Below, piece by piece: positions 1 to 7,962 of a stretch of 23,492 nt of DNA. The DNA comes from OFTM34 sp047639415 (GTDB taxonomy: Bacteria > Planctomycetota > UBA1135 > GCA-002686595): assembly GCA_047639415.1 (NCBI GenBank), contig JBLINP010000037.1, positions 1 through 23,492 of the forward strand. The letters run 5' to 3'. The position numbers and the translations under genes are program-made. The stretch's first letter is position 1. Each line of letters begins with the position of its first letter. The notes below the pieces were generated by a model. That model made no database searches. It was given only the letters and a program-made list of their open reading frames with translations, and was not told the DNA's origin.

Positions 1-630
1 CAGTCCGGCGGCAAGAAGGTTTCGCTTGCGGACCTAATCGTCTTGGGCGGCTCTGCGGGCGTTGAAGCGGCTGCCGAGAAGGCCGGGCATAAAGTCCAGG
101 TCTCGTTCTCGCCGGGACGTACGGATGCTTCGCAAGAGCAAACCGACGTGAATTCGTTTGGTGCGCTTGAGCCGATGGCCGATGGCTTCCGCAACTTCGT
201 TGGTGCAAACAATCAGCGTCGGGCCCCAGTCGCCCTCATTGATCGCGCGAACCAACTGTCGCTATCCGCTCCGGAGATGACCGTTCTCGTTGGAGGCCTC
301 CGAGCCCTGAACGCGAATTACGGCGGTTCGCAATATGGCGTCCTAACGAATCGTCCGGGAACTTTGACGAGTGACTTCTTCGTAAACCTGTTGGACATGG
401 GTACCAAGTGGGAAGCGTCCAGCAAGGGGCGAGGGCTCTACGATGGTCGGGACCGAATGACCGGGGACGTCAAGTGGACGGCGACCTCTGTTGACCTTGT
501 GTTCGGTTCGAACTCGCAACTGCGAGCAATCGCCGAGGTTTACGCCAGTGAGGATTCCAAGCACAGGTTCGTTGAGGACTTCGCCGCAGCGTGGACCAAG
601 GTGATGAATCTCGATCGCTTCGATCTCTAA
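1..630 (+). CDS. katG: Catalase-peroxidase KatG, C-terminal part (5' end outside window)
   Basis: This is the C-terminal end of a bifunctional haem catalase-peroxidase, which removes hydrogen peroxide in the cytoplasm. The frame is open from base 1 to a TAA, about 209 codons. The opening residues (SLADLIVLGGSAGVE) and the stretch FSPGRTDASQEQTDVNSF are hallmark sequences of the second, non-haem-binding KatG domain, and the tail VMNLDRFDL is a typical KatG ending. The catalytic N-terminal haem domain lies upstream and cannot be judged. A strong terminator follows 61 bases after the stop, and oxyR follows on the same strand, a pairing seen in many bacteria where OxyR controls katG. Family assignment is secure; activity is inferred. 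Confidence 0.96.
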   Translation, partial: QSGGKKVSLADLIVLGGSAGVEAAAEKAGHKVQVSFSPGRTDASQEQTDVNSFGALEPMADGFRNFVGANNQRRAPVALIDRANQLSLSAPEMTVLVGGLRALNANYGGSQYGVLTNRPGTLTSDFFVNLLDMGTKWEASSKGRGLYDGRDRMTGDVKWTATSVDLVFGSNSQLRAIAEVYASEDSKHRFVEDFAAAWTKVMNLDRFDL

Positions 631-691
631 TTCCGACAGAGAAGTAAGGCGGCGGACTCGCTCGCACTGAAGCGAATATTGCACTTCTACA

Positions 692-727
692 GGCCCCCGC
701 GAAGCACACACTTCGCGGGGGCCTTTT
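692..727 (+). terminator. Rho-independent terminator of katG
   Basis: A perfect 13-bp stem (GGCCCCCGCGAAG at 692-704 pairing with 711-723) encloses the loop CACACA and is followed at once by TTTT. This is a textbook intrinsic terminator for katG. It ends only 16 bases before the oxyR ATG, so it also occupies the space where the oxyR promoter or 5' UTR would be expected. Confidence 0.92.
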
Positions 728-742
728 CGTTACAGTTTGGCG

Positions 743-1645
743 ATGGAACGTCCCACATTGCGTCAACTCGAGTACTTCGTTGCGGTCGCTGAGCGGTTGA
801 ATTTCAGCAAAGCGGCCGAATCCTGTTTCGTGAGCCAACCGGCTCTTTCCGCACAGATTGCGCAACTTGAAGCCCTCATCGGGATCAAACTTTTTGAGCG
901 TGATCGTCGTGGTGTGCAGCTGACGGTCGCCGGCGATTCACTGGTCAGCGGTGCTAAGGAAACTCTTCGGAGTTGTGATCGGTTTGGGCAGTTCGCTCAA
1001 TCTTTGTGTGCTCCTTTGTCGGGTCCATTGCGTCTCGGCGTAATCCCCACGATCGGGCCCTACCTGTTGCCGCAAATCTTGCCCGCGATCTCGGAGTCCT
1101 ATCCCGAACTGCAACTCTTCTTGCGAGAGGACATGACCTCGCGACTGCTCGAGCAGCTTGCGGAAGGCAAACTCGATTTACTGCTATTGGCGACCGACAT
1201 TGACCTGGGAGCGGTCACGACCCTCAACTTGTTCTCGGACCCCTTTGTGTTGGGTGTGTCCGTGGACGACGAGCTTGCGAGTTTGGAGGAAGTGGCGCTG
1301 TCCCACCTTTCGCGACGCAACGTCTTGCTCTTGGATGAAGGCCACTGTTTTCGCGAACAGACCCTTTCGCTGTGCGAATCAGCGGGCGCCGATGAGTTTG
1401 GAGGTTTCCGAGCTTCCAGTCTGGGAACCATCACCCAGATGGTGGCCAATGGACTCGGAATCACACTGCTTCCCGAGCTCGCCATCGAGCGCGAAGCGGC
1501 GGCCGTGCCTCGACTGCATGTGATTCCCTTTGGTGCAGACGGTCCTTTCCGCTCAGTGGGCTTGGCGTGGCGCCCGAACTCCCCGCGCGGCGAAGAATTT
1601 CGCGCTCTCGGAACGGCTTTGGCTGAGGCCTACGCGCGAAGCTGA
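743..1645 (+). CDS. oxyR: Peroxide-sensing LysR-type regulator OxyR
   Basis: A 300-residue LysR-family transcription factor. The N-terminal winged helix-turn-helix is clear (LRQLEYFVAVAERLNFSKAA, then SQPALSAQIAQLE), followed by the substrate-binding-like effector domain. What identifies it as OxyR is the block GHCFREQTLSLC: Cys202 and Cys211 are separated by eight residues, as are the disulfide-forming Cys199 and Cys208 of E. coli OxyR, and the following GADEF..FRASSL and GLGITLLPELAI also match OxyR. It should activate peroxide defence genes, katG being the obvious target. I chose the ATG at 743; an in-frame TTG two codons upstream is less likely. No Shine-Dalgarno site is visible and the katG terminator ends 16 bases upstream. 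The stop codon lies inside a hairpin shared with the convergent gene. Confidence 0.95.
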   Translation: MERPTLRQLEYFVAVAERLNFSKAAESCFVSQPALSAQIAQLEALIGIKLFERDRRGVQLTVAGDSLVSGAKETLRSCDRFGQFAQSLCAPLSGPLRLGVIPTIGPYLLPQILPAISESYPELQLFLREDMTSRLLEQLAEGKLDLLLLATDIDLGAVTTLNLFSDPFVLGVSVDDELASLEEVALSHLSRRNVLLLDEGHCFREQTLSLCESAGADEFGGFRASSLGTITQMVANGLGITLLPELAIEREAAAVPRLHVIPFGADGPFRSVGLAWRPNSPRGEEFRALGTALAEAYARS

Positions 1646-1668
1646 CCCGCCGGTTCCCAACGGGTCAG
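1642..1668. terminator. Hairpin between convergent genes, overlapping both stop codons
   Basis: CTGACCCG (1642-1649) and its exact reverse complement (1661-1668) form an 8-bp stem with an 11-base loop. The oxyR stop lies in the left arm and the stop of the minus-strand gene at 1665 lies in the right arm. No T run follows on either strand, so this may be a weak two-way terminator or a processing hairpin. The pairing is seen directly; the function is inferred. Confidence 0.5.
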
Positions 1669-2213
1669 GGCCGAGTCAAACCCGGAAGACCATCCAGACT
1701 CTTGGCATTCGAGTCGTAGCGCCGCTCCGTGTGAAACTCTTGCGTGCGCGAGGCATTGTGTTTGACGAGCGTGTCGCGTTGGCCTTTGAAATCGTAGAGC
1801 GGCACACCCCAACCGCAGGATTCCTGCACCAGATTGAGATTGAGCTCAATTATGCCGCGAACCGGCACCTCGATGGCGGGGAACAGAGGTCGCAGTGCGT
1901 CGAAGCCCTCGGTTCCAAAGGGGTGCGCCTCGCCGGTTCCGTACACGCGCAAAATCAGGGGCGGATTCTCGAAGGCGCAAAACATCATGCTCAGGCGACC
2001 GTTTTCGAGCATGTGTGCGTGCGTCTCGATCCCGCTGCCACCCAGATCGATGTAGGCCAGTCGCGTGCTGCTTAAAATCGCGAGCGAATCCAATCCCTTG
2101 GGTGAAAGGTTCACGCGTCCCTCACCCGAAAGCGGCGCCGAAGCGACGAAGAAGACCTTTTGGGCGCGAATGAAGTCTTGCTGTGAAGAATTGAGGTCGT
2201 CGAAGAGATCCAT
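1665..2213 (-). CDS. Pyridoxamine 5'-phosphate oxidase (PNPOx)-family, FMN-binding split-barrel protein
   Basis: A 182-residue protein of the PNPOx-like split-barrel family, which generally binds FMN (some members F420 or haem). The N-terminal half (SQQDFIRAQKVFFVASAPL, GRVNLSPKGLDS, AYIDLGGSGIET, GRLSMMFCAFENPPLILRVYG) matches the short family of roughly 180-190 residues usually annotated simply as pyridoxamine 5'-phosphate oxidase family protein. These are not the PdxH of vitamin B6 synthesis, and their substrate is unknown. It has no signal peptide and is probably cytoplasmic. It lies 19 bases downstream of the flavin reductase gene on the same strand, so the two probably form one transcript of flavin-dependent enzymes. 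The ATG at 2213 gives the family's normal N-terminus; no clear ribosome binding site precedes it. Confidence 0.85.
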   Translation of the reverse strand: MDLFDDLNSSQQDFIRAQKVFFVASAPLSGEGRVNLSPKGLDSLAILSSTRLAYIDLGGSGIETHAHMLENGRLSMMFCAFENPPLILRVYGTGEAHPFGTEGFDALRPLFPAIEVPVRGIIELNLNLVQESCGWGVPLYDFKGQRDTLVKHNASRTQEFHTERRYDSNAKSLDGLPGLTRP

Positions 2214-2232
2214 AGGCGGGGGAAGGCCCGTG

Positions 2233-2715
2233 CTAGTAGCCGAGGCCGTTCTTGCGCATGTGGACCGAAGCGTCGCCTTCGCGCAGCATTTCGGCCGCCG
2301 TCACGGTGCCGAATACGACGATGTGGTCGCCGACTTCGTGCTCGCCGGTGACTTTGCAGTCGAGCCAGGCCAGGGAGCCAGAAAGGACGGGATCACCGGA
2401 GGGAGTCGAGCTCGTTTCCAGGTCGTCGAAGACTGACTTGCCCTCGGGCGGCGCTTTGAAGAAGGCGGACATGAGTCCTTGGCTCTTCTGGTCCATGATC
2501 GAAACGCCGAAGTGACCGGAGGCGCGCATCGCGGTGAGGTGAGCGCGGTCTTTGCCGACGGCCACGCAGACGGTGGGGGGCTCAAAGCCGACTTGGGCCA
2601 GGAAGGAGCCGAGGAATCCCAGAGCGGGATTGTCGCCATCCGTACTGCTGATGATGAAGAGGCCGGAGGGGATCCGGCCGAGGGCGCGGGCAATGGGGGT
2701 AAGTTCGTCGCTCAT
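2233..2715 (-). CDS. Flavin reductase-like FMN-binding protein
   Basis: A 160-residue protein of the flavin reductase-like domain family. Family members bind FMN and either reduce free flavin with NAD(P)H or act on small substrates. Supporting blocks are the N-terminal ALGRIPSGLFIISS, the central LGFLGSFLAQVGFEPPTVCVAVGK, and the C-terminal DPVLSGSLAWLDCKVTGE followed by EVGDHIVVFGTV. The last two are the typical 'hDh....gDH.i..G.V' signature of flavin reductases attached to two-component monooxygenases. No monooxygenase partner is in the window. It is the first gene of a two-gene minus-strand unit with the PNPOx-like protein and is divergent from the MarR-GNAT gene, so the MarR domain may control it. 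The specific reaction is unknown. Confidence 0.87.
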   Translation of the reverse strand: MSDELTPIARALGRIPSGLFIISSTDGDNPALGFLGSFLAQVGFEPPTVCVAVGKDRAHLTAMRASGHFGVSIMDQKSQGLMSAFFKAPPEGKSVFDDLETSSTPSGDPVLSGSLAWLDCKVTGEHEVGDHIVVFGTVTAAEMLREGDASVHMRKNGLGY

Positions 2716-2836
2716 GGGCAGAGCATACCGAGCGGAGTACGTTCTCCAACCTTCCCTTTTGAATGGAAAGGCTATGTTTTGAGCACTTTGAACGAAAATT
2801 CACGTCAAATACGCCAAAACTCGCTCATGGGAACTC

Positions 2837-2862
2837 TTCGCCAAAAGCCTTTCTGTGGCGAA
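2837..2862. promoter_or_regulatory. Dyad TTCGCCA-N12-TGGCGAA in a divergent promoter region
   Basis: A perfect 7-bp inverted repeat (2837-2843 and 2856-2862) separated by 12 bases lies between the divergent flavin reductase and MarR-GNAT genes. It could be an operator for the MarR protein encoded next door. The sequence symmetry is certain; the role is inferred. Confidence 0.4.
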
Positions 2863-2877
2863 AATTCAAAGTATAGT

Positions 2878-2913
2878 TGCCATTGGCATCCAAGTGGTTG
2901 TAGTGTGCAACCA
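2878..2913. promoter_or_regulatory. Two further dyads just upstream of and touching the MarR-GNAT start
   Basis: TGCCA-T-TGGCA (2878-2888) is a perfect 5-1-5 palindrome. TGGTTG-N7-CAACCA (2895-2913) is a perfect 6-7-6 dyad whose last base is the A of the MarR-GNAT ATG. A TATAGT at 2872-2877 could serve as a -10 element just in front of them. Operators placed here would block initiation, fitting autoregulation by a MarR repressor. This is inference from position and symmetry only. Confidence 0.4.
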
Positions 2914-3878
2914 TGTCGACAGCCACAACTTCTGCTCCCGCAATGGCCCAGCAAATCCGTGGCCTTCGTGAGTCCTCACGGCGCCTCGTGCGTGTACTCG
3001 GTGTGATCAACAATCGGATCGATGAAATCGATTGCAGTCCGGCGCAATGCCACTCGCTGATCGAGGTTTCGAACCACGGGCAGCTCACCACGAAACAGGT
3101 GGCGGCGTTGCTCGAAGTGGACAAATCCACGGCTAGCCGCACCTTGCGAGCGCTGGTGGGGGAGGGATTGCTTCAAGCGGGTTCCGGAACCGGCGATGAG
3201 CGCACCAAGCCCGTACGCCTCAGCGATAAGGGGCGAACGCGTGTGGAAGCCATCCACGCTGCCGCCGATAGTCAGGTGCGGGACGCGCTCGAATTGTTGA
3301 CCGAGGAGGAACGCGAGATCGTGTTGCGGGGCGTTTCGTTGTATGAGCAGGCGCTACATCGGTCGAAGGCTCTCGCAAGCATTGTCGTGCGGCCGATCGA
3401 GGCCGGCGATGAGCCGGCGATGGCGAATGTCATCCGCAACGTCATGACGGAGTTCGGTGCGGTCGGCAGCGGCTATTCAATCGAGGATATGGAAGTCGAC
3501 ACGATGCACGGATCCTATACGGAGGAGCGTTTCGCTTACTTTGTCGCCGAACAAGACGGGCAGATAATGGCTGGTGCTGGCATTGCTCCACTCGTGGGAA
3601 GCGAGCGCGATGACGTCTGCGAGTTGCGCAAGATGTACGCGCTGTCGTCGGTGCGCGGATTCGGCGTCGGACGGCGACTGCTCGACCATTGCCTCACCGC
3701 CGCGCGCGACGCGGGATTCCGCATCTGCTACCTCGAAACTCTCGAGCACATGGACCGAGCGAGAGCTCTGTACGAAAAGGCTGGCTTTGAGGTCATCGAT
3801 GCCCCCATGGGCAATACCGGCCACCAAGCTTGCGACCAATGGCTCGCCCTCGATCTGAAGCCCAAACCCCAAGCCTAA
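2913..3878 (+). CDS. MarR-type regulator fused to a GNAT N-acetyltransferase
   Basis: A 321-residue two-domain protein. Residues about 15-155 form a MarR-type winged helix: an N-terminal helix (RESSRRLVRVLGVINNRIDE), the recognition region (LTTKQVAALLEVDKSTASRT) and a wing with DERTKPVRLSDKG. Residues about 160-318 form a GNAT acetyltransferase beginning VVRPIEAGDEPAMANVI. The acetyl-CoA loop is VRGFGVGRRLLDHCL, in place of the usual R/Q-x-x-G-x-G/A, and ARALYEKAGFEVID ends the fold in GNAT style. MarR-GNAT fusions are a known bacterial architecture, but what they acetylate is mostly undetermined. It is divergent from the two flavoprotein genes and lies 2 bases upstream of the kelch gene, which suggests co-translation with it. 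The GTG/ATG choice is easy: the ATG at 2913 gives a complete MarR domain. Confidence 0.93.
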   Translation: MSTATTSAPAMAQQIRGLRESSRRLVRVLGVINNRIDEIDCSPAQCHSLIEVSNHGQLTTKQVAALLEVDKSTASRTLRALVGEGLLQAGSGTGDERTKPVRLSDKGRTRVEAIHAAADSQVRDALELLTEEEREIVLRGVSLYEQALHRSKALASIVVRPIEAGDEPAMANVIRNVMTEFGAVGSGYSIEDMEVDTMHGSYTEERFAYFVAEQDGQIMAGAGIAPLVGSERDDVCELRKMYALSSVRGFGVGRRLLDHCLTAARDAGFRICYLETLEHMDRARALYEKAGFEVIDAPMGNTGHQACDQWLALDLKPKPQA

Positions 3879-3880
3879 CT

Positions 3881-4936
3881 ATGTTCCGATTTACACTCGT
3901 TCTTGCCTGCCTCCCGCTTGCGATAGAGGAGCCGATCGCTCCCGACTGGGGGCGACGCATTCAATGGCCCGCAGAGGGGGCGCCAGAGGCGCGCGAACAT
4001 GCCGCTTTCGTCGTCGATTCCAAATTTGACCGCGCTGTAATGTTAGCGGGGTCGGGCTATGCGCCGTACGGGAGCGCGCTCGACGATGCGTGGGCGTTCG
4101 ACCTGCAGACGCATATGTGGACTGAACTGGAGCTGGCCGGAGACCCGCTCGCAGCCGGGGGCTCGCAACGAATCGCGGCGATCGACGGTGGTGCGTATTT
4201 GTACGGAGGTTATGGCGAGGGCCAGCAAGAGCTGGGCGACCTCATGCAGTTGGACTTCGAGCTCAGCCGTGTCGTCGTTCGCAAGGTCGAACAGGTAAAC
4301 CCTCCGCCGCCGCGATTGCTGCACGCGTTTGCGTGTGACACCAGCGGCGAGACCTTTGTGGTCTTCGGTGGAGCGGGCCAGAGCGGAATGCTGGAGGACA
4401 CTTGGATTGGAAATCGTACGGATGCAGGCGTTCGTTGGGAGCCGCTCGAGAGCGAGGTCCATCCCAGCGCTCGATTCGGCTTTTCATTCGCCTATGACGC
4501 GACTTTGAACCGGCTGATCGTGTGCGGAGGCCAGGTGATGCCCGAGAACGAAGAGCAGATGACGATGGAGGTTGTGCGCGACCTTTGGGCGCTCGACTTC
4601 ACTGCGGAGGAGCCGACTTGGACCCGCCTTGCGGAGTACACGAGTGAGGAGTTTCACGGTCGACGGAACCCGGCTTTTGCATTGGACCAGCGCTCGGGCG
4701 ACCTTCTTATCTGGGGAGGAACTGGGGACGGTTCCAGCGCATTGCCCGACCTATATACCGTGCGAACGCGAGTCGAAGGTGCGCCGGTCGAGCGCCTCGC
4801 TCAGCCCGACTCGATTCCGACCCGCGCCTCCAGTTTCGGCGTCGTCGATGAAGCTCGTGGGCGAGCGCTGTTCGGCTTCGGAAACACGGGTTCCGGGGCC
4901 TTTGATGATCTGGTCGAGATTCGGCTGCGTCGGTAG
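3881..4936 (+). CDS. Kelch-type beta-propeller protein, probably exported
   Basis: A 351-residue protein built of kelch-like repeats, expected to fold as a beta-propeller. I see about six blades, each with the kelch pattern of hydrophobic strand, GG or FGG, then a downstream W or D-L-W: LAGSGYAPYGSALDDAWAFD, YLYGGYGEG, FVVFGGAGQSGMLEDTWIG, LIVCGGQ with RDLWALD, LLIWGGTGDGSSALPDLY, and ALFGFGNTGSGAFDDLVEI. The N-terminus MFRFTLVLACLPLAI looks like a short signal peptide, so the protein is probably exported, with no catalytic motif visible. The ATG at 3881 follows the MarR-GNAT stop by 2 bases. A longer in-frame reading starting inside the previous gene is unlikely because it would put 17 charged residues before the signal peptide. 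The ligand is unknown. Confidence 0.85.
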   Translation: MFRFTLVLACLPLAIEEPIAPDWGRRIQWPAEGAPEAREHAAFVVDSKFDRAVMLAGSGYAPYGSALDDAWAFDLQTHMWTELELAGDPLAAGGSQRIAAIDGGAYLYGGYGEGQQELGDLMQLDFELSRVVVRKVEQVNPPPPRLLHAFACDTSGETFVVFGGAGQSGMLEDTWIGNRTDAGVRWEPLESEVHPSARFGFSFAYDATLNRLIVCGGQVMPENEEQMTMEVVRDLWALDFTAEEPTWTRLAEYTSEEFHGRRNPAFALDQRSGDLLIWGGTGDGSSALPDLYTVRTRVEGAPVERLAQPDSIPTRASSFGVVDEARGRALFGFGNTGSGAFDDLVEIRLRR

Positions 4937-5300
4937 CCCCAAATGTAGAGCGCAGGACGAGAATGGAGACGATTGAGCCTCGGGCAAATGGCTGTTTAGA
5001 TGGGTCTCGTCGCGGTATTTCGATGGGAACGGAGGGGCGTGGAAAAACCTGTTCGCGGATCTCCACCTGAAATCTCCGAAAGCTGGCTTTAAGGGCGCCA
5101 AAACGCGATAATCCTGGCCTTCCGAGGAGGAGGTTGGGAGTGGTCTGAGCACGGCTCAGATGGCTCCCCAATCGCTTTCCACGGACTGTCTGTGGCAGAG
5201 CAGAATTTGTTAGCTCTCCCAGAACTCCGAATCATCTGAGGACTCGCTCCTCTCGCGCCCTTCGCTCGTCGAATTGGCGCTGCTCTAGAACCGACACCCG
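4937..5300. other. Intergenic region upstream of gyrA with one strong hairpin
   Basis: No credible gene is seen in these 364 bases. The clear structure is at 5134-5171. TCTGAGC-ACG-GCTCAGA (5144-5160) is a perfect 7-bp hairpin, and it is nested inside a second stem, TTGGGAG (5134-5140) with CTCCCCAA (5164-5171), which needs one bulged C. No T run follows. It could end the kelch transcript or belong to the gyrA leader. No Shine-Dalgarno site precedes the gyrA ATG. Confidence 0.5.
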
Positions 5301-7958
5301 ATGGCAGACACCACCGAAGTCACGCCCCCGTCACCGACACCGAACATCGAAAACCGTTCGATCGTGACGGAGATGAGCGAGTCTTATCTGACGTATGCAC
5401 TCAGCGTCATTCACTCACGCGCTCTTCCCGATGTACGCGACGGCTTAAAGCCCAGTCAGCGACGCATCTTGGTCGCGATGAACGACCTGAAGCTGCGGCC
5501 GAGCGCGAAGTATCGTAAGTGCGCCAACATTGCCGGCCATACGTCGGGTGAGTATCACCCGCACGGCGAGTCGGTGATTTATCCGACCTTGGTTCGCATG
5601 GCGCAGAGTTTCTCGCTGCGTTATCCGCTGGTCGACGGCCAGGGTAACTTCGGCTCGATCGACGGCGATCCGCCGGCTGCCATGCGTTATACGGAAGCGC
5701 GCATGGCCGGCCCGACGGTCGAGTTGATGGCCGACCTCGACAAAGAAACGGTCAACTACCAGCCGAACTACGACGAGCGTTTGATGGAGCCGACGGTGCT
5801 CCCGACGCGCTTTCCGAACTTGTTGTGCAACGGTTCGGACGGCATCGCGGTCGGCATGGCGACCAGTTTGCCGCCGCACAACCTGCGCGAAGTCTGTGCC
5901 GCTATTCGTACGCTGCTCGATAACCCGAGCACTTCGATCGCCGAGCTATGCCAAATCGTCACCGGCCCGGACTTCCCGACCGGCGGCATCATCATGGGCC
6001 GCAGCGGGATTATGCAGGCCTACACGACCGGACGTGGGCTCGTGCGCGTGCGTGGTCGCCACCACGTCGAAGAGAAGAAGAACAACCGCGAACAGATCGT
6101 GATCACGGAGATCCCGTATCAAGTTCGCAAGACGTTGATCATCGAGAAGATCGTCGAAATCGTGAAGGATGGCCGAGTTACGGGCATTTCTGACGTTCGC
6201 GACGAGTCGGATCGCGATGGCATCCGCTTGGTCGTCGAGCTAAAGAAGGGTGAGGACGCGCAAGTCGTCGTCAACCAACTTTGGAAGTTCACGCCACTGC
6301 AATCGACCTGCAGCATCATCAACTTGGCGATCGCCGACGGACGCCCGCGCACGTTGAACCTGCGCGGTCTGCTCGACGCTTACATCGAGCATCGCAAAGA
6401 GATCATTCGTCGTCGGACGGAGTTCCTGAAGCGCAAGGCCGAGGAGCGGATGCACATCGTCGAAGGCTTGCGTATCGCGGTCGACAACATCGACGAAGTG
6501 ATTCGCATCATTCGCGCGAGTGCCGATACCGATGAAGCCAAGGTCGGCTTGATCAATGCGTTCAGCCTTTCGATCGCTCAAGCGCAGGCGATCGTCGACA
6601 TGCGACTCGGCCGACTGACAGGCCTTGAGCGCGAGAAGTTGGAAGACGAATTCAATCAACTGGTTGCCACGATCGCGGACTTGGCGGACATCCTGGCCCG
6701 CAAAGAGCGGATCGTTGAGATGATCCGCGAGGACATCAATGACGTCGAAGAGCGCTACGGCGACGACCGACGCACCGAAGTCTCGATGGAAGAGGTTGAC
6801 GGCAGCTTCAACATGGAGGAGTTGATCACCGAAGAGTTGATGGTGGTCACGTTCTCACGCGAAGGCTACGTGAAGCGCGTTCCGCTCGAGACGTATCGTT
6901 CTCAAGGACGCGGCGGTCGCGGTGTGAAGGGTTCCGACAACAAGGAAGGCGACGTTCTGTCGTCGATGTTTGCCGCGAGTACGCACGATCACGTCTTGTT
7001 CTTCTCGAACAAAGGCCAGGTCTACTGGCAGAAGGTTTACCAGTTGCCGGAGGGCTCGCGTACTTCAAAAGGACGCGCCATTCGCAACATGTTGCCGCTG
7101 AAGGAAGGCGAGGTGATCACCAAGGTGCTCCGCGTTCAGGCTTTCGACAGCGAGACCTCAATCGTCTTCGGCACGCGTCGAGGCGTAGTCAAGAAAACGA
7201 CCCTAGAGGCCTATTCGAGGCCGAAAAAGAACGGTATTCGGGCAATCGTGCTCGAAGACGGCGACGAAGTTGTGGGTGTGGGGCTCTGCCGACCCGGCGA
7301 CACCATCGTCATCGGTTCCAGCCGCGGACAAGCGATTCGCTTCGACGAAGCCGCCGCTCGTGGAATGGGTCGTACTTCACGCGGAGTGCGCGGCATTCGC
7401 CTGCGCGCAGGTGATGAAGTCGTCGGCTTGATCGTGGTGAACGATCCGAACGCCAGCTTGATCACCTCGTGTGAACACGGCTATGGCAAGCGCACGCCGC
7501 TCGCCGACTATCCGATCAAAGGTCGCGGTGGACAAGGTGTCATCAACATCAAGACGACAGGTCGCAATGGCAACGTTATCGGCATGCGCCTGTGCGTGGA
7601 TGGCGACGACGTCATGTTCATCACCGAGTCGGGGATGATGGTGCGTTCACAAGTCGATGAGATGCGATTGATGGGCCGCGCCACGCAGGGTACGCGTCTC
7701 GTGAACCTGAAGAAGGACGACCGTTTGGTTGCGATCGAAATCGTTTCTGCTGCCGACTTGGAAGCCTTCGATACGGGCGACGAAGAGGGTGCAGTCGAGG
7801 GAGCCGAAGGTGTCGACGCTAGCGCGCTCGCTGCACCGGACGCCGCCTTAGCTGATGACACTTCGATCGACGACATGGCGAGCGATGACGATGTAGTCGT
7901 CGACGACACGGCAGAGGATGCAGACGACGACACCGACTCCGACGACGAGAAGGAATAA
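5301..7958 (+). CDS. gyrA: DNA gyrase subunit A
   Basis: The 885-residue breakage-reunion subunit of DNA gyrase, which with GyrB introduces negative supercoils using ATP. The N-terminal domain is complete: SYLTYALSVIHSRALPDVRDGLKP, and the catalytic tyrosine Tyr130 in AAMRYTEARM (E. coli Tyr122). The coiled-coil domain lies around residues 360-500, then the C-terminal DNA-wrapping beta-pinwheel. The GyrA box reads QGRGGRG at about 535-541 (E. coli QRRGGKG), which favours gyrase over topoisomerase IV. In the quinolone region, HPHGESVIYPTLVRM keeps the serine equivalent to Ser83, but the Asp87 position is Pro95 and the Asp82 position is Glu90. The last 55 or so residues are highly acidic (many D and E), a long version of the regulatory acidic tail known in E. 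coli GyrA. It overlaps nothing; the YqeY gene starts 4 bases after its stop. Confidence 0.97.
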   Translation: MADTTEVTPPSPTPNIENRSIVTEMSESYLTYALSVIHSRALPDVRDGLKPSQRRILVAMNDLKLRPSAKYRKCANIAGHTSGEYHPHGESVIYPTLVRMAQSFSLRYPLVDGQGNFGSIDGDPPAAMRYTEARMAGPTVELMADLDKETVNYQPNYDERLMEPTVLPTRFPNLLCNGSDGIAVGMATSLPPHNLREVCAAIRTLLDNPSTSIAELCQIVTGPDFPTGGIIMGRSGIMQAYTTGRGLVRVRGRHHVEEKKNNREQIVITEIPYQVRKTLIIEKIVEIVKDGRVTGISDVRDESDRDGIRLVVELKKGEDAQVVVNQLWKFTPLQSTCSIINLAIADGRPRTLNLRGLLDAYIEHRKEIIRRRTEFLKRKAEERMHIVEGLRIAVDNIDEVIRIIRASADTDEAKVGLINAFSLSIAQAQAIVDMRLGRLTGLEREKLEDEFNQLVATIADLADILARKERIVEMIREDINDVEERYGDDRRTEVSMEEVDGSFNMEELITEELMVVTFSREGYVKRVPLETYRSQGRGGRGVKGSDNKEGDVLSSMFAASTHDHVLFFSNKGQVYWQKVYQLPEGSRTSKGRAIRNMLPLKEGEVITKVLRVQAFDSETSIVFGTRRGVVKKTTLEAYSRPKKNGIRAIVLEDGDEVVGVGLCRPGDTIVIGSSRGQAIRFDEAAARGMGRTSRGVRGIRLRAGDEVVGLIVVNDPNASLITSCEHGYGKRTPLADYPIKGRGGQGVINIKTTGRNGNVIGMRLCVDGDDVMFITESGMMVRSQVDEMRLMGRATQGTRLVNLKKDDRLVAIEIVSAADLEAFDTGDEEGAVEGAEGVDASALAAPDAALADDTSIDDMASDDDVVVDDTAEDADDDTDSDDEKE

Positions 7959-7962
7959 AGCC

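Noticed and set aside
470..865. Minus-strand open frame across the katG end, terminator and oxyR start
   Set aside because: It runs through a perfect terminator hairpin and through two well-supported genes, and its protein (Arg/Pro/Ser-rich) resembles no family.
1530..2075. Plus-strand open frame of 181 codons opposite the PNPOx-like gene
   Set aside because: It is antisense to a clear family member, begins inside oxyR, and has no ribosome binding site or recognisable domain.
2479..3006. Plus-strand open frame across the flavin reductase gene and the divergent promoter
   Set aside because: It covers the regulatory region and overlaps two supported genes; the translation has no family features.
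3830..3880. Upstream extension of the kelch gene into the MarR-GNAT gene
   Set aside because: It adds charged residues in front of a signal peptide and overlaps the previous gene; the ATG at 3881 is better.
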